The translations under genes were made by a program, and so were the position numbers. Source: Hyperoplus lanceolatus (Eukaryota > Chordata > Actinopteri > Uranoscopiformes > Ammodytidae). Taken from it: a DNA stretch of 64,000 nt. Shown in pieces: positions 22,637-34,256 of this stretch (positions are counted from its first letter, which is position 1; every line of letters begins with the position of its first letter). Location: the NCBI GenBank assembly GCA_026929865.2, contig CM049397.1, forward strand, positions 1,116,001 to 1,180,000. The letters run 5' to 3'. The notes beneath the pieces were generated by a model. That model was given only the letters and a program-made list of their open reading frames with translations. It had not been told where the DNA came from and made no database searches.

Positions 22637-23125
22637 CAGAGGCTTGTTTCAGGTAGCAGGTTTTACATACTCTGAGTTTAATCCTGCGCTCTGAGTTGAC
22701 CAATTCAGAGCGCAGGGTTGATAAGCAACTCTGGGTTTTCTGTTTCAGAACAGTGGATCAGCGTTGGGTAAATCAACTCTGAGCGTGTTCACTCTGGGTT
22801 GATCGTGTGTGTAAAAGCCATCCTCAATGGATCGCTGATAACATGATTCACCATGGAAACAGAAGAAACAAATGCTTGATCCTCCCACTTCTCCACTTCT
22901 CAAAAAAGAAAAGAAAAAAAACTTCTCCGCTCCTCCCACTAGAGTTAGAAATATTAACGAATGAGTTTATGGTATGGAGAAGAATTAACGGGGATATTGT
23001 CTCATAACTCTGATCTAATCTTTTCGGCAATTCAGAAAAAAACAGAGCAAACTTTTTTTGTCAAAATAATTATTTCGCTTCCGTATGAGAAGCCATAGTC
23101 TATTTTAAAAAGTTACGCATATCAG

Positions 23126-23539
23126 GATCAGCAGTAATGACCGAAAGAACGAGATCGCGGGTACAAGCGGACGAAATGGGCTTTCTCAGGAGGGTGGCTG
23201 GCGTCTCCCTTAGAGATAGGGTGAGAAGCTCAGTCATGTGAGGAATTCGGGGCAGAGCCGCTACTCCTTTGCATTGAAAGGAGCCAGTTGAGGTGGTTCG
23301 GGCATCTGGTAAAGATGCCCCCAGGGCGCCTCCCTAGGGAGGTGTTCCAGGAGCGTCCAGCTGGAAGGAGGACTCTGGGAAGACCCAGGACTAGGTGTAG
23401 AGATTATGTCTCCACGCTGGCCTGGGAACGCCTCGGGATCCCCCAGTCAGAGCTGGTTGATGTGGCCCGGGAAAGAGAAGTTTGGGGCTCCCTGCTCAAG
23501 CTGCTGCCCCCGCGACCCGATTTTGAATAAGCGGTTGAA

Positions 23540-23603
<64 letters not shown>
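23126..23603 (+). mobile_element. Truncated LINE (RTE/Rex-like) 3' end
   Basis: The frame 23288-23530 reads LRWFGHLVKMPPGRLPREV, GRRTLGRPRTRCRDYVS and ends LLKLLPPRPDFE. This is the C-terminal signature of a very common fish non-LTR element, most likely RTE/Rex-like (clade by recollection only). It is followed by (ATG)n. An 11-bp duplication ACGCATATCAG flanks it (23115-23125, 23604-23614). The truncated 5' end and tandem tail fit target-primed insertion. Confidence 0.75.
23537..23603. repeat. (ATG)n tail of the LINE
   Basis: About 22 trinucleotide units directly after the LINE stop codon. Confidence 0.95.
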
Positions 23604-23604
<1 letters not shown>

Positions 23605-23705
23605 CGCATATCAGCAGTAAAGCATTAAGCTGGCGCGGCACAGCATTGCTGACAGTGTTTTATATTCGCTGTATAATATGTTGGCAAATACTGTGCAGTA
23701 AACAG

Positions 23706-24961
23706 CAGACATGGGGGACTCGAGTCACATGACAAATTTGAGGACTTGAGACTTGCTTGACTAACACCGATAAAAGACTCGACTTGACTTTGACTTGGTC
23801 TTCATGACTTGAGACTTGACTTAGACTTGAGACAGATGACTCGAAATGACTTGAATTTTTAAAAGTTAGATTACGTTAGAAATTATGTTTTATTTTGAAA
23901 CATGATCGGTGATCTTACAGTGCAATGCACGCAGTGCGCTGCACGGACAAACAGCGTCAGCAGGTCAACACAGGAGCAGCAGCCATGGAGGCGGCTAGAC
24001 CTTTCTTTATATGTCCATGGCCATGGGCTAGACCAAGAATAATTCACGTGAGCCTCCCACACGCTTATAACCCAATCACAGTAAATATGTAGCGCACGCT
24101 TCCTTATCGAGCGCCCTACCTCCACGGACTATAGGCTTTATATAAGCATCTCTGTGAGACAAAACAGCGGTTATGAATATGATGCAGTTTGACCTTCCAC
24201 GTTCACCGGCTCCTTCCGACAGCTCACAGCCGCCGCCCCCGCACCGACAGCACAGCAAACTGCCCGTTATGACAGTTCGCCCGCCCCAGTATGAGAAATA
24301 AATGAATCGGGATAAATCCAAATGTGATCCTGCCATAAAATAAAAGGTGATATATGATATTTTTGCCATAGCGCAGATCCTTGCCCTGTTTTATTTTAAA
24401 TGCATTATGGGCATTAAGTGTCTGTTTGGTGTAAGTATAGGCCTATCTGTTACTATTTGCCTTTCTTGTTTTCCATGTTAAAAGTAAGCTACTTGAAAAT
24501 TGAAAGTAGCCTAAATGTGGTTGAAAGAAAAGGAAATGTGCGGTGTTGATCATATGTGATAGATAAGGGGTCGCTATTGGATGCAGACATTATGAGATTC
24601 GGACCTTTGCTGTAAGAAAATGTTGTCAACTGGACCCATTTCAATTTTAGTTGAAGACCCCTCGGTCAGACCAAGAATAATTCAATTGTAGTTCAAGGAT
24701 GATGTTGTCAATGACGTTATGAAGAAGAGAACTGTGGAATGCAGGTCTTTTAAATGTAGAAACTGGGTTAGATCATATGATTTTTGTATGACTTGACTTG
24801 TGACTTGCTTGACCTGAGCAATGACTTGACTTGTGACTTGCTTGATTCTCACCACAGTGCCTTGGACTTGCTTGAGACTTGAAGATCATGACTTGAGACT
24901 TGAAGGTCATGACTTGAGGCTTGCTTGTGACTTGCACATTAGTGACTTACCCCCACCTCTG
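23706..24961. mobile_element. Non-autonomous hAT with GACTTGAGACTTG subrepeats
   Basis: The left end is CAGACATGGGGGACTCGAGTC and the right end (complement) CAGAGGTGGGGGTAAGTCAC. An 8-bp duplication with one mismatch, GTAAACAG (23698-23705) and ATAAACAG (24962-24969), flanks it. Degenerate arrays of GACTTGAGACTTG-type units occupy both ends (23745-23850 and 24785-24950). The middle is unique and carries no transposase. Confidence 0.8.
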
Positions 24962-25689
24962 ATAAACAGACACATTAGGTGACAGTTTCCATTGAAGAGC
25001 CTGATTGATTGATTACCAGATCCATTTTCCTCAAGTGATCACAGTTTAAATTATTTTATCATTTTTATATTCATATTAGGCTATTTAACGAGGCTCGTCT
25101 GTGACTTTAGGATCGCACAAGTGAACAGTAACGATCGCGTGTAGCCGCAGCGTTACATGAATCCACCTGACATAAATCTGTTCAGTGGCACAGACGTTAA
25201 TAAGCATACAATACAAATAGGTTTATTAATCTGAATGTAGAGCATGTCACGATGTGTAAGGTGGCCGCCTATATGAATGGACTATGGCTGAGAACTACGC
25301 TACTGATCAGATAAATGATCGGTCAAACGTAAAATGGTCAGGAAATGATAAAAACATCCCGATGGAGATTTCTATGGAGTTATTTTGCTTCAAACTGTAC
25401 AGGGACGCGTGTGACAGTGACACTCTTTCTTCAGTTGGAGCTGCAGCGTAAAGTGAAAACAAACTCAGGTCTAACCACCACGGGGAGGAGCAAGATGGCG
25501 CCAGTGTGTTTGTCGGCCTGCCGTCAGCTCTTACCTGTTCAGCTCCCACCTGTTAGATCGCTTTTATCTCTGTGTGTGTTTTCTCTGCTGTTTCTGTGGC
25601 ATTGTTCCGACGCCATACGGACATATGATCGCCATATGCTCCTGCATATCCGAGAGTCACTGGAGATCCAAAACAGCGGATGCCTTCGC

Positions 25690-26020
25690 TCCTTCATTAC
25701 TCCCCAACCGAACATCCCACAGTCAAAAACTTTACATCCACAGATTCACTGGAGTCAGCTGCATCTTTTGGCATAGGCCACGCCCATTTGCTGAATTGTA
25801 GACATATGTTGATGCTACCCTTATTAGCGTTCATAAAAAAAATTGGAAAATGTCGCCATAAGGGGGCACCAAAAACACAAAGAGTATACATATCCTCATC
25901 CACTATAGCCTATTTCTATGCTATTTCTTTGCTTTTTGGTCTATAACTCCCAAACCGAACATCCCGCATTCAAAAACTTTACATCCCCGGATTCGGTGAT
26001 GTGAGCGGCCGGCGGCACGG
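25690..26020. repeat. Direct repeat pair inside copy A
   Basis: ACCGAACATCCCACAGTC followed by AAAAACTTTACATCC near 25700, and ACCGAACATCCCGCATTC followed by AAAAACTTTACATCC near 25953, are direct copies about 250 bp apart, followed by diverged GATTC...GTGA/GTCAG sequence. Origin unknown. Confidence 0.5.
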
Positions 26021-26370
26021 TCTGCGACGCCCGGGTCCCGAGTTGCGTCGGAAGGTTTGGCCCCCGAATAACTGCTTGCAGTTCTAGTTATCTTTATTTT
26101 TTCTATTGTTATTGTTATTTTGCCTTCATGTTGGCCTACTGAATGCACTATGTACAGCACTTTGGTCAGTGCAAACTGTTATAAGTGTGCTTTTATAAAT
26201 AAATGTTACTTACCTCCCGAGCAGGTTAGACCACGGCGTATGTTGCCGCAGTAACTGACTCTCGGTTGCGCTGAACTTGCTAGCTGAAACGGAAAACCCA
26301 GAGTTTCCACTAACTCAGAGCGAACAAACTCTGGGTTGCCTCAAAACCAGCTACCTGAAACAGGCCTCAG

Positions 26371-27294
26371 GTTATACAGTTTTTAGACAGCTGGCTCTAA
26401 CACTTTGCTTGTTCAGCTTTGTTTCGCTCCACTACCTGTTACATTTGTTTCTTACGTTAATTATGGAAATTGATGAACCTGATGTTTGAACCGCGTTTGT
26501 AATAAATACACCAAAAGAAAAAGGCGAAGTTGGGCATTGTAATTGGCACAACAGCCAGCATACAGCGAGCGCCTCAGCTAAGTCATTAGCCACGGGACTG
26601 TCTTTATAGCCTGTGTAGCAGCTACTCACTGGGTTTAAGTTTTAAGCTTGGCCACTTACACTCCCTATAAACTGCCATGAAAATATTATACAGAAATATT
26701 TCTTCTACTTTTTTTTTTACAAACCTTGTATCCCACTTGAGCTCTGTACATACAAATCTATAATATTCATATGTATTTACAACTTTTTTTAAGAAATAAT
26801 TATTTGTGTTGCACTTAAACCTAATAACTTTTTTTATTAACGGGAGTTTTCTCACATCTTTGACGCTGAGCAGATTTTCTGTCAGGCTGAAATGTATTGC
26901 TGCTACTTCACTTGTGATGTTCCCAAAGTCAAAGTCAAGCCTCATGAAATAGTGTAATATGAATATAGAAATTATTTAATAATTTAAACTGTGATCACTT
27001 GCTGAGGAACATGGATTTGGTTAGAAATCAATCAGGTTCTTCGTCGATGAAAACTGCCTAATTTGTCTGAAGTTAAAGTATTTCACTGCCCATTTAAAAG
27101 GAGGGACAGTCTGTTTACTGCACAGGATTTAAGAACCGCTTGCCATTTTATATACAGCGAATATAATACACTGTCAGCCTGTCAGTAATTGTGTGCCGTG
27201 CCAACTCCTACTTTTGCTGCTGCTGATATGCATAACTTTTGTCCTAAATATTGCTTCTCATAGCGAAGTGTAATTGTTCTCTTGAGAAAAATGT
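26371..27294 (-). mobile_element. Harbinger-like family copy B, left portion (inverted)
   Basis: 26945-27290 matches, in complement, copy A positions 25095 back to about 23050: the GTGATCACAGTTTAAATTATT block and the CTGACAGTGT..ATATTCGCTGTATA block. It lacks the LINE and hAT found in copy A. The alignment stops abruptly at 27294 and resumes at 38163, so the 10.9-kb element between interrupts it. The far left edge is uncertain. Confidence 0.55.
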
Positions 27295-28310
27295 GAGAGA
27301 CGCCGAGATCGTTTAACGGCATGTGGCAGTACCACGGCGACCACTGACATACCATGGCTTGTGCTGGTCTGTAACGGTAGTGCCAGTCCAAACAAGGTAT
27401 TCTGCGACCGGCACGCCCCGCCTCCCCCCTATAATTTCACGACAGGTATTAACACAAATGTAAAGCTAAATATAGTTGGTCTTTATTGACACTATATCAC
27501 AACATAAAACCGTAAATAAATGGATTTATTCATGTCTCTGGTCCTTTCCGTTGTAAGGATATGTGCAATCTGTTTGTTGTTGCTTTTGAAATGACAGATG
27601 CTTTATAAAACAGTCGGACTTGCTCCGGTGACGGTAGTTAGCTTAGCCACCTGAGCAGGTTTGACTAATCGATAACAGAGATTTAGCACTATACTGCCTT
27701 GACTAGAGGCAGGTCCCTATATCTACCAGAGGGTGGCACTGTAGCCTAGGGCTAGAAATAGTGTAGCCTAGGGCTTAACTTTCAGCTTTTCCCTTAGCTC
27801 AGTGGGAAGAGAGTCCGGAAACCCTTCAGCAGACCTGTGTTCGTGTCCCACCCAGGTTGGGTCTTTGCATCTTTTGACTAGACATTCATCTATTTTTTTT
27901 ACTAATGTTTTATCAAGGTAGGCCTACAGGTTCCTATCGTTTAACACTGATTCAGTGTCATAAACCTTTTTGTACTATTTGGGTGCCATTTCCTACTGTC
28001 ACCTGCATATTTTCTACTGCGACATACCGCTTCTCCACTGACAGGCCACTTTGGTATAATGGTAGTACCTTTTCCGAAAGGCACATACCGTTCCTCCACT
28101 GACATGCCACTCATATCCTGTGGTATGTGCCGGTTCATACTGGCATAGCACTCATGATCCAGCTGCAGAATCATTTTGATAACAACAAATATACGATTGG
28201 CAATACATGATGGAAACATAAATGAACAATGTCAAAAGTGTGAAAAAAAAATTCAAGTAAAATAAGTCAGAAAAATTTGAATAAAGAAGTGTCTGAACAG
28301 ATTTGTGTGC
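27295..28310 (-). repeat. Left inverted arm of the Mutator-like element
   Basis: The complement of this segment matches 37665-38162 through GGGGGGAGGCGGGGCGTGC, GACACTATATCACAACATAA and CAAAATGATT.TGCAGCTGGATCATGAGTG. The left arm has about 510 extra bases (27640-28150), including a tRNA-like stretch, that the right arm lacks. The copy at 44159-45057 retains part of the extra segment, so the shorter right arm is probably deleted. Confidence 0.75.
27785..27865 (+). repeat. tRNA-like (pol III A/B-box) sequence
   Basis: TTAGCTCAGTGGGAAGAG resembles a tRNA A-box region and, about 50 bases on, GTGTTCGTGTCCCACCC resembles a B-box. The segment does not close a proper acceptor stem, so it is best read as a tRNA-derived or SINE-head fragment inside the transposon arm. 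Confidence 0.45.
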
Positions 28311-29450
28311 AGGTTAGAATGAGGGTTGTAGGATAGAATATGTGATGGATCCAAATGTGTGGCAACAATCACTCCAGAGTGTCCGATCAGAACACTAATG
28401 ATGTTCAGGTGAGAGAAATAAAGGATGGAGCCCAAGTTTCCGTTTAAACTCTTTAGTGAGAGCATGTGTGTGGTTTTGTATCATGGACGCACACTCCATC
28501 AGTCCGGCGGAGGAGAGAATGGAAACAAAAATGAGTTTTCCGACACATTTCACTGGCACGTTTGGGGTGCGTTCAAGGTACACTAACAGTGTAGGAAAAT
28601 CAGTACTAACATGAAAATCACTTAAACAACAAAACTACTGTAATGGGGGAAAACAGAAACCGTTTTAACACTTATCAAACAAAGTACAAAGTGCTTTACA
28701 GTAATACAATTAAGTAAAAACCACAGAGAAATTAGATACATGTTGAACTCTGGTGCTCATGTTTATTAATGTGCACTGTCACTTATACAAAAATAAATAT
28801 CAAAAAAATCTTTATAGAAGTAGGCCTATAGAATGGACAATAAAATAACCACAAACCTGATTAAAAAATTATCCACATTTAATTTTTAATTAACTTAGTT
28901 GCAATCGAAGCAGTGCAACTTAGGCATTCACTGGATCCATGTGCGCTCACGCAGACGGGGACACAGTATTTATCGGGTGTAATTACATTGACACAACAAC
29001 ACCGGCATTGGCCTACCTATTACAAGTAAGAGTATATTTGTTTTCACTTCTCGACTAAAGTAGAGGAAACTTTATGCACACAGAGAAGGTAAGAAAGAGA
29101 GAGAGAGAGAGAGCTCTGCTTCAAGCAAGGAGTAACCCTGTTTGTCCCTTGGTCAGTTGATGGGCCATTAGCACCTATGATTAGCACATGGAAATTGGCC
29201 CTGCCATAACTTCCAGCTGCTGCGACACCCGAAGTGAAGGTTTGACGACATGGCTGGTAAGTCTTTATTGTTTTACATGATTTTAAAGTATGCTATTCTT
29301 CAAAATAATAAAAGGACAAGGTTAGTACATAAATGTTTTACTTTGAAAGCCATCCCCATAATGAGCATACTATAAATCACTTTCTGAATTGCTTACTTAC
29401 TTCATGAATATATATTTTGTGTGGAATAATTAATATACTGTCATCTGTAG

Positions 29451-30061
29451 GTGTCTTTGAAAACAATTTACACCGGATCTCAGGATGAATCCCAAATTGT
29501 CAACAAAATTGGGAAAAAGTTCCCAATTACTATAAGAGACTTACAAAGTCCTCTTGATGTAATGGAGGAGACCTCGCGTATGACGCCATGGTTGACAGAC
29601 GATGTATGACAGTACTGTTTATATTAAAACAATCAATTTCTGAGCGGCACAGTTTATATAAAGTAGTTCTATGTGTATGATGAAACACATTTAATATATT
29701 TAATGTTAAAAAGTGTATACTATAACATGTTTGCTAATGATAAAAGACAGTCAGCCTTTTAATCTTTTTCCCCACTGCAAAGTCTGTGAGTTTGGGGCAC
29801 TTTGACTACATAATCTGGAGCCGGGACTGGACAAAATATGGCTATGTCCAGGACGAATCTCTGAGAAACTTGGAGGTGGGTTTTACCTTTTTTGTAAGAT
29901 ACATTATATTTACAAATTATATTTACAATTTTATGTTTTTCCATTGGCATTTAATGCTGAAATAACAATTGTCTCCACCACACTAGATTGCTGACAGAAT
30001 ATTTCTGCCAAGGATTGTGGGTCACAGGACCGCAGAAACTGGCAACCACTTCATCCTTTGG
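29451..30061 (+). CDS. Ulp1/SENP-like (C48) cysteine protease, exons with substrate-side region and catalytic His
   Basis: Three exons with GT/AG borders, all phase 0. 29451-29603 (51 codons) ends in TPWLTDD, like the conserved Trp-Leu-x-Asp entry motif of Ulp1. 29783-29875 (31 codons) includes HFDYIIWSRDWTKYG. 29987-30061 (25 codons) reads IADRIFLPRIVG and ends GNHFILW, where His is the expected catalytic residue. The family removes SUMO or related modifiers. Further 5' exons are likely; a splice-donor-ended frame at 28938-29021 and a GACATGGCTG/GTAAGT site at 29256 are candidates but unproved. The remaining catalytic exons lie beyond the DIRS insertion at 36853-37162. In plants, Ulp1 genes are known passengers of Mutator-like elements; here the host element likewise has long TIRs and a 9-bp TSD. 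Confidence 0.78.
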
Positions 30062-30665
30062 GTAGGCACAAATTAGAAAACATCAACCATCATGCAAAAT
30101 GTTGTCAAAGACATGTGGTTGAAGAGATTAATGTCATTCTTAGATAATTATGTATAAACAAGATGTGCTACTTAGGAATGTTCATGTACAATCTAAGTTT
30201 ATGGTACTTTGTAGCAACCAAATCAGAATTACACCACCACCTAGTTCATTCATTTTCCCTTGACTTACATCACAACCTCTTTGTCAGAGTTCATTCATGT
30301 TTCCCTCAGTTACGTCTCCAATCACATAAGAGTAGTATTGGAAAATGGAATAGTGATCATTTTGCCACCTGAACACATATTCAGAAGGAACAATGGAAGA
30401 CACAAACATGCCACATGTAAAATAATTTGCATGAAGTGTTATTTGACAAGAAAAAAACATATAATTTATCACTAATAACAATTATAATAACTGTATAACG
30501 TCAGACAATTTTAAGTGTAATAGATGTAAAAATGTAAATTCATCTTGCACAGGAATATGGTTCTCACTGGATTGACATGTTGCAACACAAATAATTAATA
30601 AAACATTATGTTAAGTGTGATATGATGTGTGTATATACTGTATATATACACACATTTAGCTTTAA

Positions 30666-30905
30666 AGAGGACCTATTATACTACTTTTCTGGTCTTAATT
30701 TCTTGTTTTACACTGCTATAGAGCAACCTGACACAAATCACATCACAAAAAACTATGTAGATTTTCGGGAAGCTCTTTCTCTTATTTTGGCGATCCAGCA
30801 CGTCCTGTCAACACTTGAGTGTGTGTGCTTCGGGCATCTCCGCTCCCTCAGCCTGTGCTTCGGCAATCTCCGGTCATAAAAGTCAAAAAGCATCATAGGT
30901 CCGCT
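30666..30905. mobile_element. TTAA-type MITE
   Basis: AGAGGACCTATTATAC at the left pairs with the complement of GCATCATAGGTCCGCT at the right. TTAA flanks both ends (30662-30665, 30906-30909). The TTAA target is typical of piggyBac and Kolobok elements. Non-coding, within the intron of the Ulp1-like gene. Confidence 0.7.
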
Positions 30906-31054
30906 TTAAGTGTAAGTTAAACATTCCTGCACAATATTTAAGCTTATAAGGAGACTTTGGCTGACACAGTTATCATTGTGGATACATTTGTATCCATACT
31001 CTATGTTACACAATAAAAAAACAAAATGGGTTACATGTGTTTCTTTATGCTTTG

Positions 31055-31265
31055 AACGATAGTTACGTATGTAACTACGGTTCTATGAGTTCCGGATGAC
31101 CGCCAGAGGCAGTGCTTACAGCACTGGATGTTCCATCGCGCGCATGCGCAGGTCGAGATCTTTATACCAACAAAGTCACCTGTGACACCTGGGTGACCCC
31201 GGGAATATCTATATATTCCGGAAGTCACTCGAGGGTCTGTTCCAACTGGATCTTCTCGCGGTATC
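31055..31265. repeat. DIRS terminal inverted repeat (gene-distal, 3' end)
   Basis: From AACGATAGTTACG inward it shares GACCGCCAGAGGCAGTGC and the TTATACCAACAAAGTCACCT block with the complement of 36670-36847. The outermost 30 bases, absent from the other end, correspond to the ITR extension typical of one DIRS end. Confidence 0.88.
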
Positions 31266-31288
31266 TGAGAAGTCTGATTGACAGAGAA

Positions 31289-31400
31289 CTCTGGCGGTCA
31301 TCCGGAACTCATAGAACCGTAGGTACATACGTAACTATCGTTCTATTTCGTTCCTACTGACCGCCAGAGGCGGTGCTTACAGCACTGGATGACTTATACC
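31289..31400. repeat. DIRS internal complementary region
   Basis: 31289-31342 is the complement of the left terminus (CATAGAACCGTAGGTACATACG) and 31340-31400 matches the complement of the right terminus (GTTCTATTTCGTTCCTACTG). The two meet at GTT (31340-31342), giving the circle-junction template and fixing the element edges as AAC...AAC. Confidence 0.85.
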
Positions 31401-31427
31401 AAAAAGGTCACGAAGAGTACTCACCAC

Positions 31428-33058
31428 TTAAGGGCTTGCACCCATCAACAAGACAGCCGTCGCCACCGGATGAGGAGCAGCGACATTCACTCTGTAGAAC
31501 CGCGCAAACGTACATGATGAGGACCATGTAGCTGCGGAGCAGATGTCCTGAAGAGGAACCCCCTTCAAGGCCGCCCACGATGTAGCCATACTCCTGGTAG
31601 AGTGGCACTTAACGGCCAAGGGCACAGGGAGCCCATGTGCTCTATATGCATTCAACACTAGATCCACAATCCAGTGAGAGAGTCTCTGCTTGAACAGGGC
31701 AGCCCCTTTCCTGCAGCCCCCGTAACAGACAAAGAGGTTATCTGTCTTACGTAAGCTGGTTGTCGCTTCAACATACTCCCTAAGCGCCCGCACCGGGCAC
31801 AGCGGGTCTGACACTCTTTCTGCACCCCCCAGAGAGCCTGGGGGATTGAAAGCAGCCACAAACGTTTGGGCAGGAAGGATGGATTCGGCCAGAGCACCAC
31901 TCCTGACCCATCTGCGTGCCAGCGCATACACGCCTGGCTCACTGACAAGGCATGGAGTTCACCGACCCGTTTCGCAGCCGCAATGGCGAGGAGGAAAGCC
32001 GTTTTCATAGACAGCCGCGTCAGATCTGCCTGACTTAGCGGCTCAAATGGGGGTAGACATAAGGACCTCAGAACCACCTGCAAGTCCCATGATGGTGTCC
32101 TCAGGGGTCGTGGTGGTCGAAGCCTCTGGGCCCCCTTTAGAAACTGCCTGACTAGGTACTGGGACCCTACTGTCTGGCTATCAACCCTTGCATGTGCAGC
32201 CGAGATTGCAGCCACATAAACGCGCAGGGTCGAAGCAGCCCTGTTGTTGTCCAACACAGACTGCAGAAAGTTCAGTATCACCACCACCGAGCAAGTCTCC
32301 GGGACTTTGCCCTGTGCCACGCACCACTGTGAAAACAACTTCCACCTGTTTGCATAGAGCAACCTAGTGGAGGGTGCTCTAGCACTAAAAATGGTACGGA
32401 CCACCGACTGGTCGCAAGACGTTAGCAGTGGGTCCTGGCTCTCAGGGGCCACACGCACAGCCGCAGGCGTCCCGGATTTGTGTGCCATATACGTCCGCCA
32501 ACCTGAGACAGAAGATCCTGTCTCTCTGGAAGGCGCCAAGCCTCTCCGTTGAGGAGTTTCAGCAATGCTGGGAACCACAGCCTCCCTGGCCAATGTGGGG
32601 CCACCAGAAGTAGGCTGTGACCACCACGCTGGACTCTGTCCAGTGTTGCCAGTATAAGGGGAATTGGAGGAAATGCATAGAGCAGGCTGTCTGGCCAAGC
32701 ATGAGCCAGAGCGTCCTGTCCTAAGGGGCTGGTCCTCTCCATCAAGGAGAAACAGAGGGGACCGTGGGTCGTCTCCTCGGAAGCAAAGAGATCTACCACT
32801 GCCCTGCCATACCTGTCCCAAATCATGCCTACTACCTCCGGATGGAGCATCCACTCCCCGGAGGGTGGCCCTTGGCGAGAGAGAAGGTCTGCCGCTATAT
32901 TCCGGACACCGGGAACATGGACAGCCCTCAGGCTTAGGAAATGGGGGAACGCCCATGTAAGGAGCCCCTGCGCGACCCGCAGGTTCCGCCTCATCTGGTG
33001 CCCCCCTGATGGTTGACGTGGTAGACTGTGGAAATGTTGTCTGTCCGGACGAGAACAT
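31428..33058 (-). pseudogene. DIRS tyrosine recombinase, split by a frameshift
   Basis: The frame 31658-33058 carries the N-terminal SAM-like core-binding region (TRLLYANRWKLFSQWC, STLRVYVAAISAAH) and the first catalytic Arg in AAKRVGELHALS. Near 31860 the reading moves to the frame 31428-31931, which holds the rest: LSHWIVDLVLNAY, then HSTRSMATSWA (catalytic His and second Arg) and FARFYRV (nucleophile Tyr). All four recombinase residues are still present across the break, but not in one open frame. The N-terminal part overlaps the end of the RNase H region in another frame, as usual for DIRS. Confidence 0.88.
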
Positions 33059-34256
33059 GCCGGTTTCTCAGAACTGTAAGGAAGTGCTTTAGAGCCAAGA
33101 ACACCGCAAGGAGTTCTAACACATTTATATGCTCCAGCCTCTGCTGGGAATCCCACTGGCCTCTGACAGTCCTGTGGCGCCATACTGCGCCCCAGCCAGT
33201 AAGGGAGGCGTCTGTCTCTACGACCTCCCGCCAGGAAGCCAACCTCCCTAAGGGCGCCCCCGCAATCAGGTATGCCCTCTCTCTCCAGGGTCAGAGGGCC
33301 AAAAGGCACTGCCCAGACACCCTGACCATCTTGTGTCCCTGCCACTTGGGGTCCAAGTGGAGACCATTGGCCCAGATCTGCAGAGGCCGCAACCTGAGAA
33401 GGCCTAGCGGGACCACGCTGGATGCCGCGGCCAGCATACCTATCAGTCGCAGAAAGAGGCTGTATTCCAGCAACCTCCCCCGCCTGAAGCGCTGTAGTAG
33501 CTGCAGAATGGTAGCGACGCGCTTTGGAGAGAGGCAGGCTCGCATGTCCACCGAGTCGAGCACCAGCCCCAGATAACTCACCACCCGACATGGTGTAAGG
33601 TTGCTCTTGGAAAAGTTGACCGTGAGGCCAAGCCGATCCACATGGCTGAGGAGCCTGGCTTGTCCCTGACTGCCTGCTCCCGAGTTGGGGAAATGATTAG
33701 CCAATCGTCTAGGTACGGCAATATCGTCATACCGCCGGTCTGTAATGGGGACAGGGCTGCTGCCACACACCTTGTAAATATACGTGGGGCCAGAGACAGC
33801 CCGAACGGAAGGACCTTGAATTGGTACACCTTGCCCAGAAAGGCAAAGCGGAGGAACCGCCTGTGAGGCTGTGTAATAGGGACATGAAAGTAGGCGTCTT
33901 TCAGATCTATCGACACGAACCAGTCCTCCGGAGCGATAGCCCGGAGGACATCTGCAACACGCAGCATGCGGAAGGAAAAAACCTTGAGGTACCGATTCAG
34001 CCGTCTCAAGTCCAGAATGGAGCGAAACCCGCCATCCTTCTTCGGTACCAGAAAGTAGGTTGAGTAGAACCCCTTGAGCTGTTCCTGTGGCTCTACTACC
34101 TCGATGGCACCCTTCCCCAGGAGGGTGGCCACTTCCTGGGTCAGGACCAGGGATCTGCCAGGATCTTTGACCACAGTAAGTCTGATCCCGCTGAAAGTTG
34201 GGGGCCGGCGTCGGAATTGTAGTGTGTACCTGTTGGACAGCGCGAACACCATCCAC
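32991..34256 (-). pseudogene. DIRS RT thumb and RNase H continuation frame
   Basis: In this frame, RT homology resumes after 33670 (HVDRLGLTVNFSKSNL, VVSYLGLVLDS). An in-frame stop at 33291-33293 interrupts it, after which RNase H follows: ETDASLTGWGAVW, INVLELLAVFLALKHF and VRTDNISTVYHVNHQGG, with acidic residues typical of the RNase H active site. RNase H then shifts near 33000 into the frame containing HVPGVRNIAADLLSRQG (32422-33591). Three defects therefore split a once continuous RT-RNase H. Confidence 0.85.

Larger units (their letters stand above)
22640..26367. mobile_element. Harbinger-like element, copy A, with nested LINE and hAT
   Basis: The ends form a 24-bp inverted repeat with two mismatches: AGGCTTGTTTCAGGTAGCAGG at the left and CCAGCTACCTGAAACAGGCCT at the right. 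Both are flanked by CAG (22637-22639, 26368-26370). Repeated ACTCTGAGTT/AACCCAGAG motifs lie just inside both ends. A LINE 3' end (23126-23603) and a hAT (23706-24961) interrupt it. No transposase was seen. The 3-bp duplication suggests PIF/Harbinger, although CAG is not its usual target. Confidence 0.6.

Noticed and set aside
27785-27865. Functional tRNA gene
   Set aside because: A-box and B-box similarity is present but the acceptor and anticodon stems do not pair properly, and it lies inside a transposon arm.
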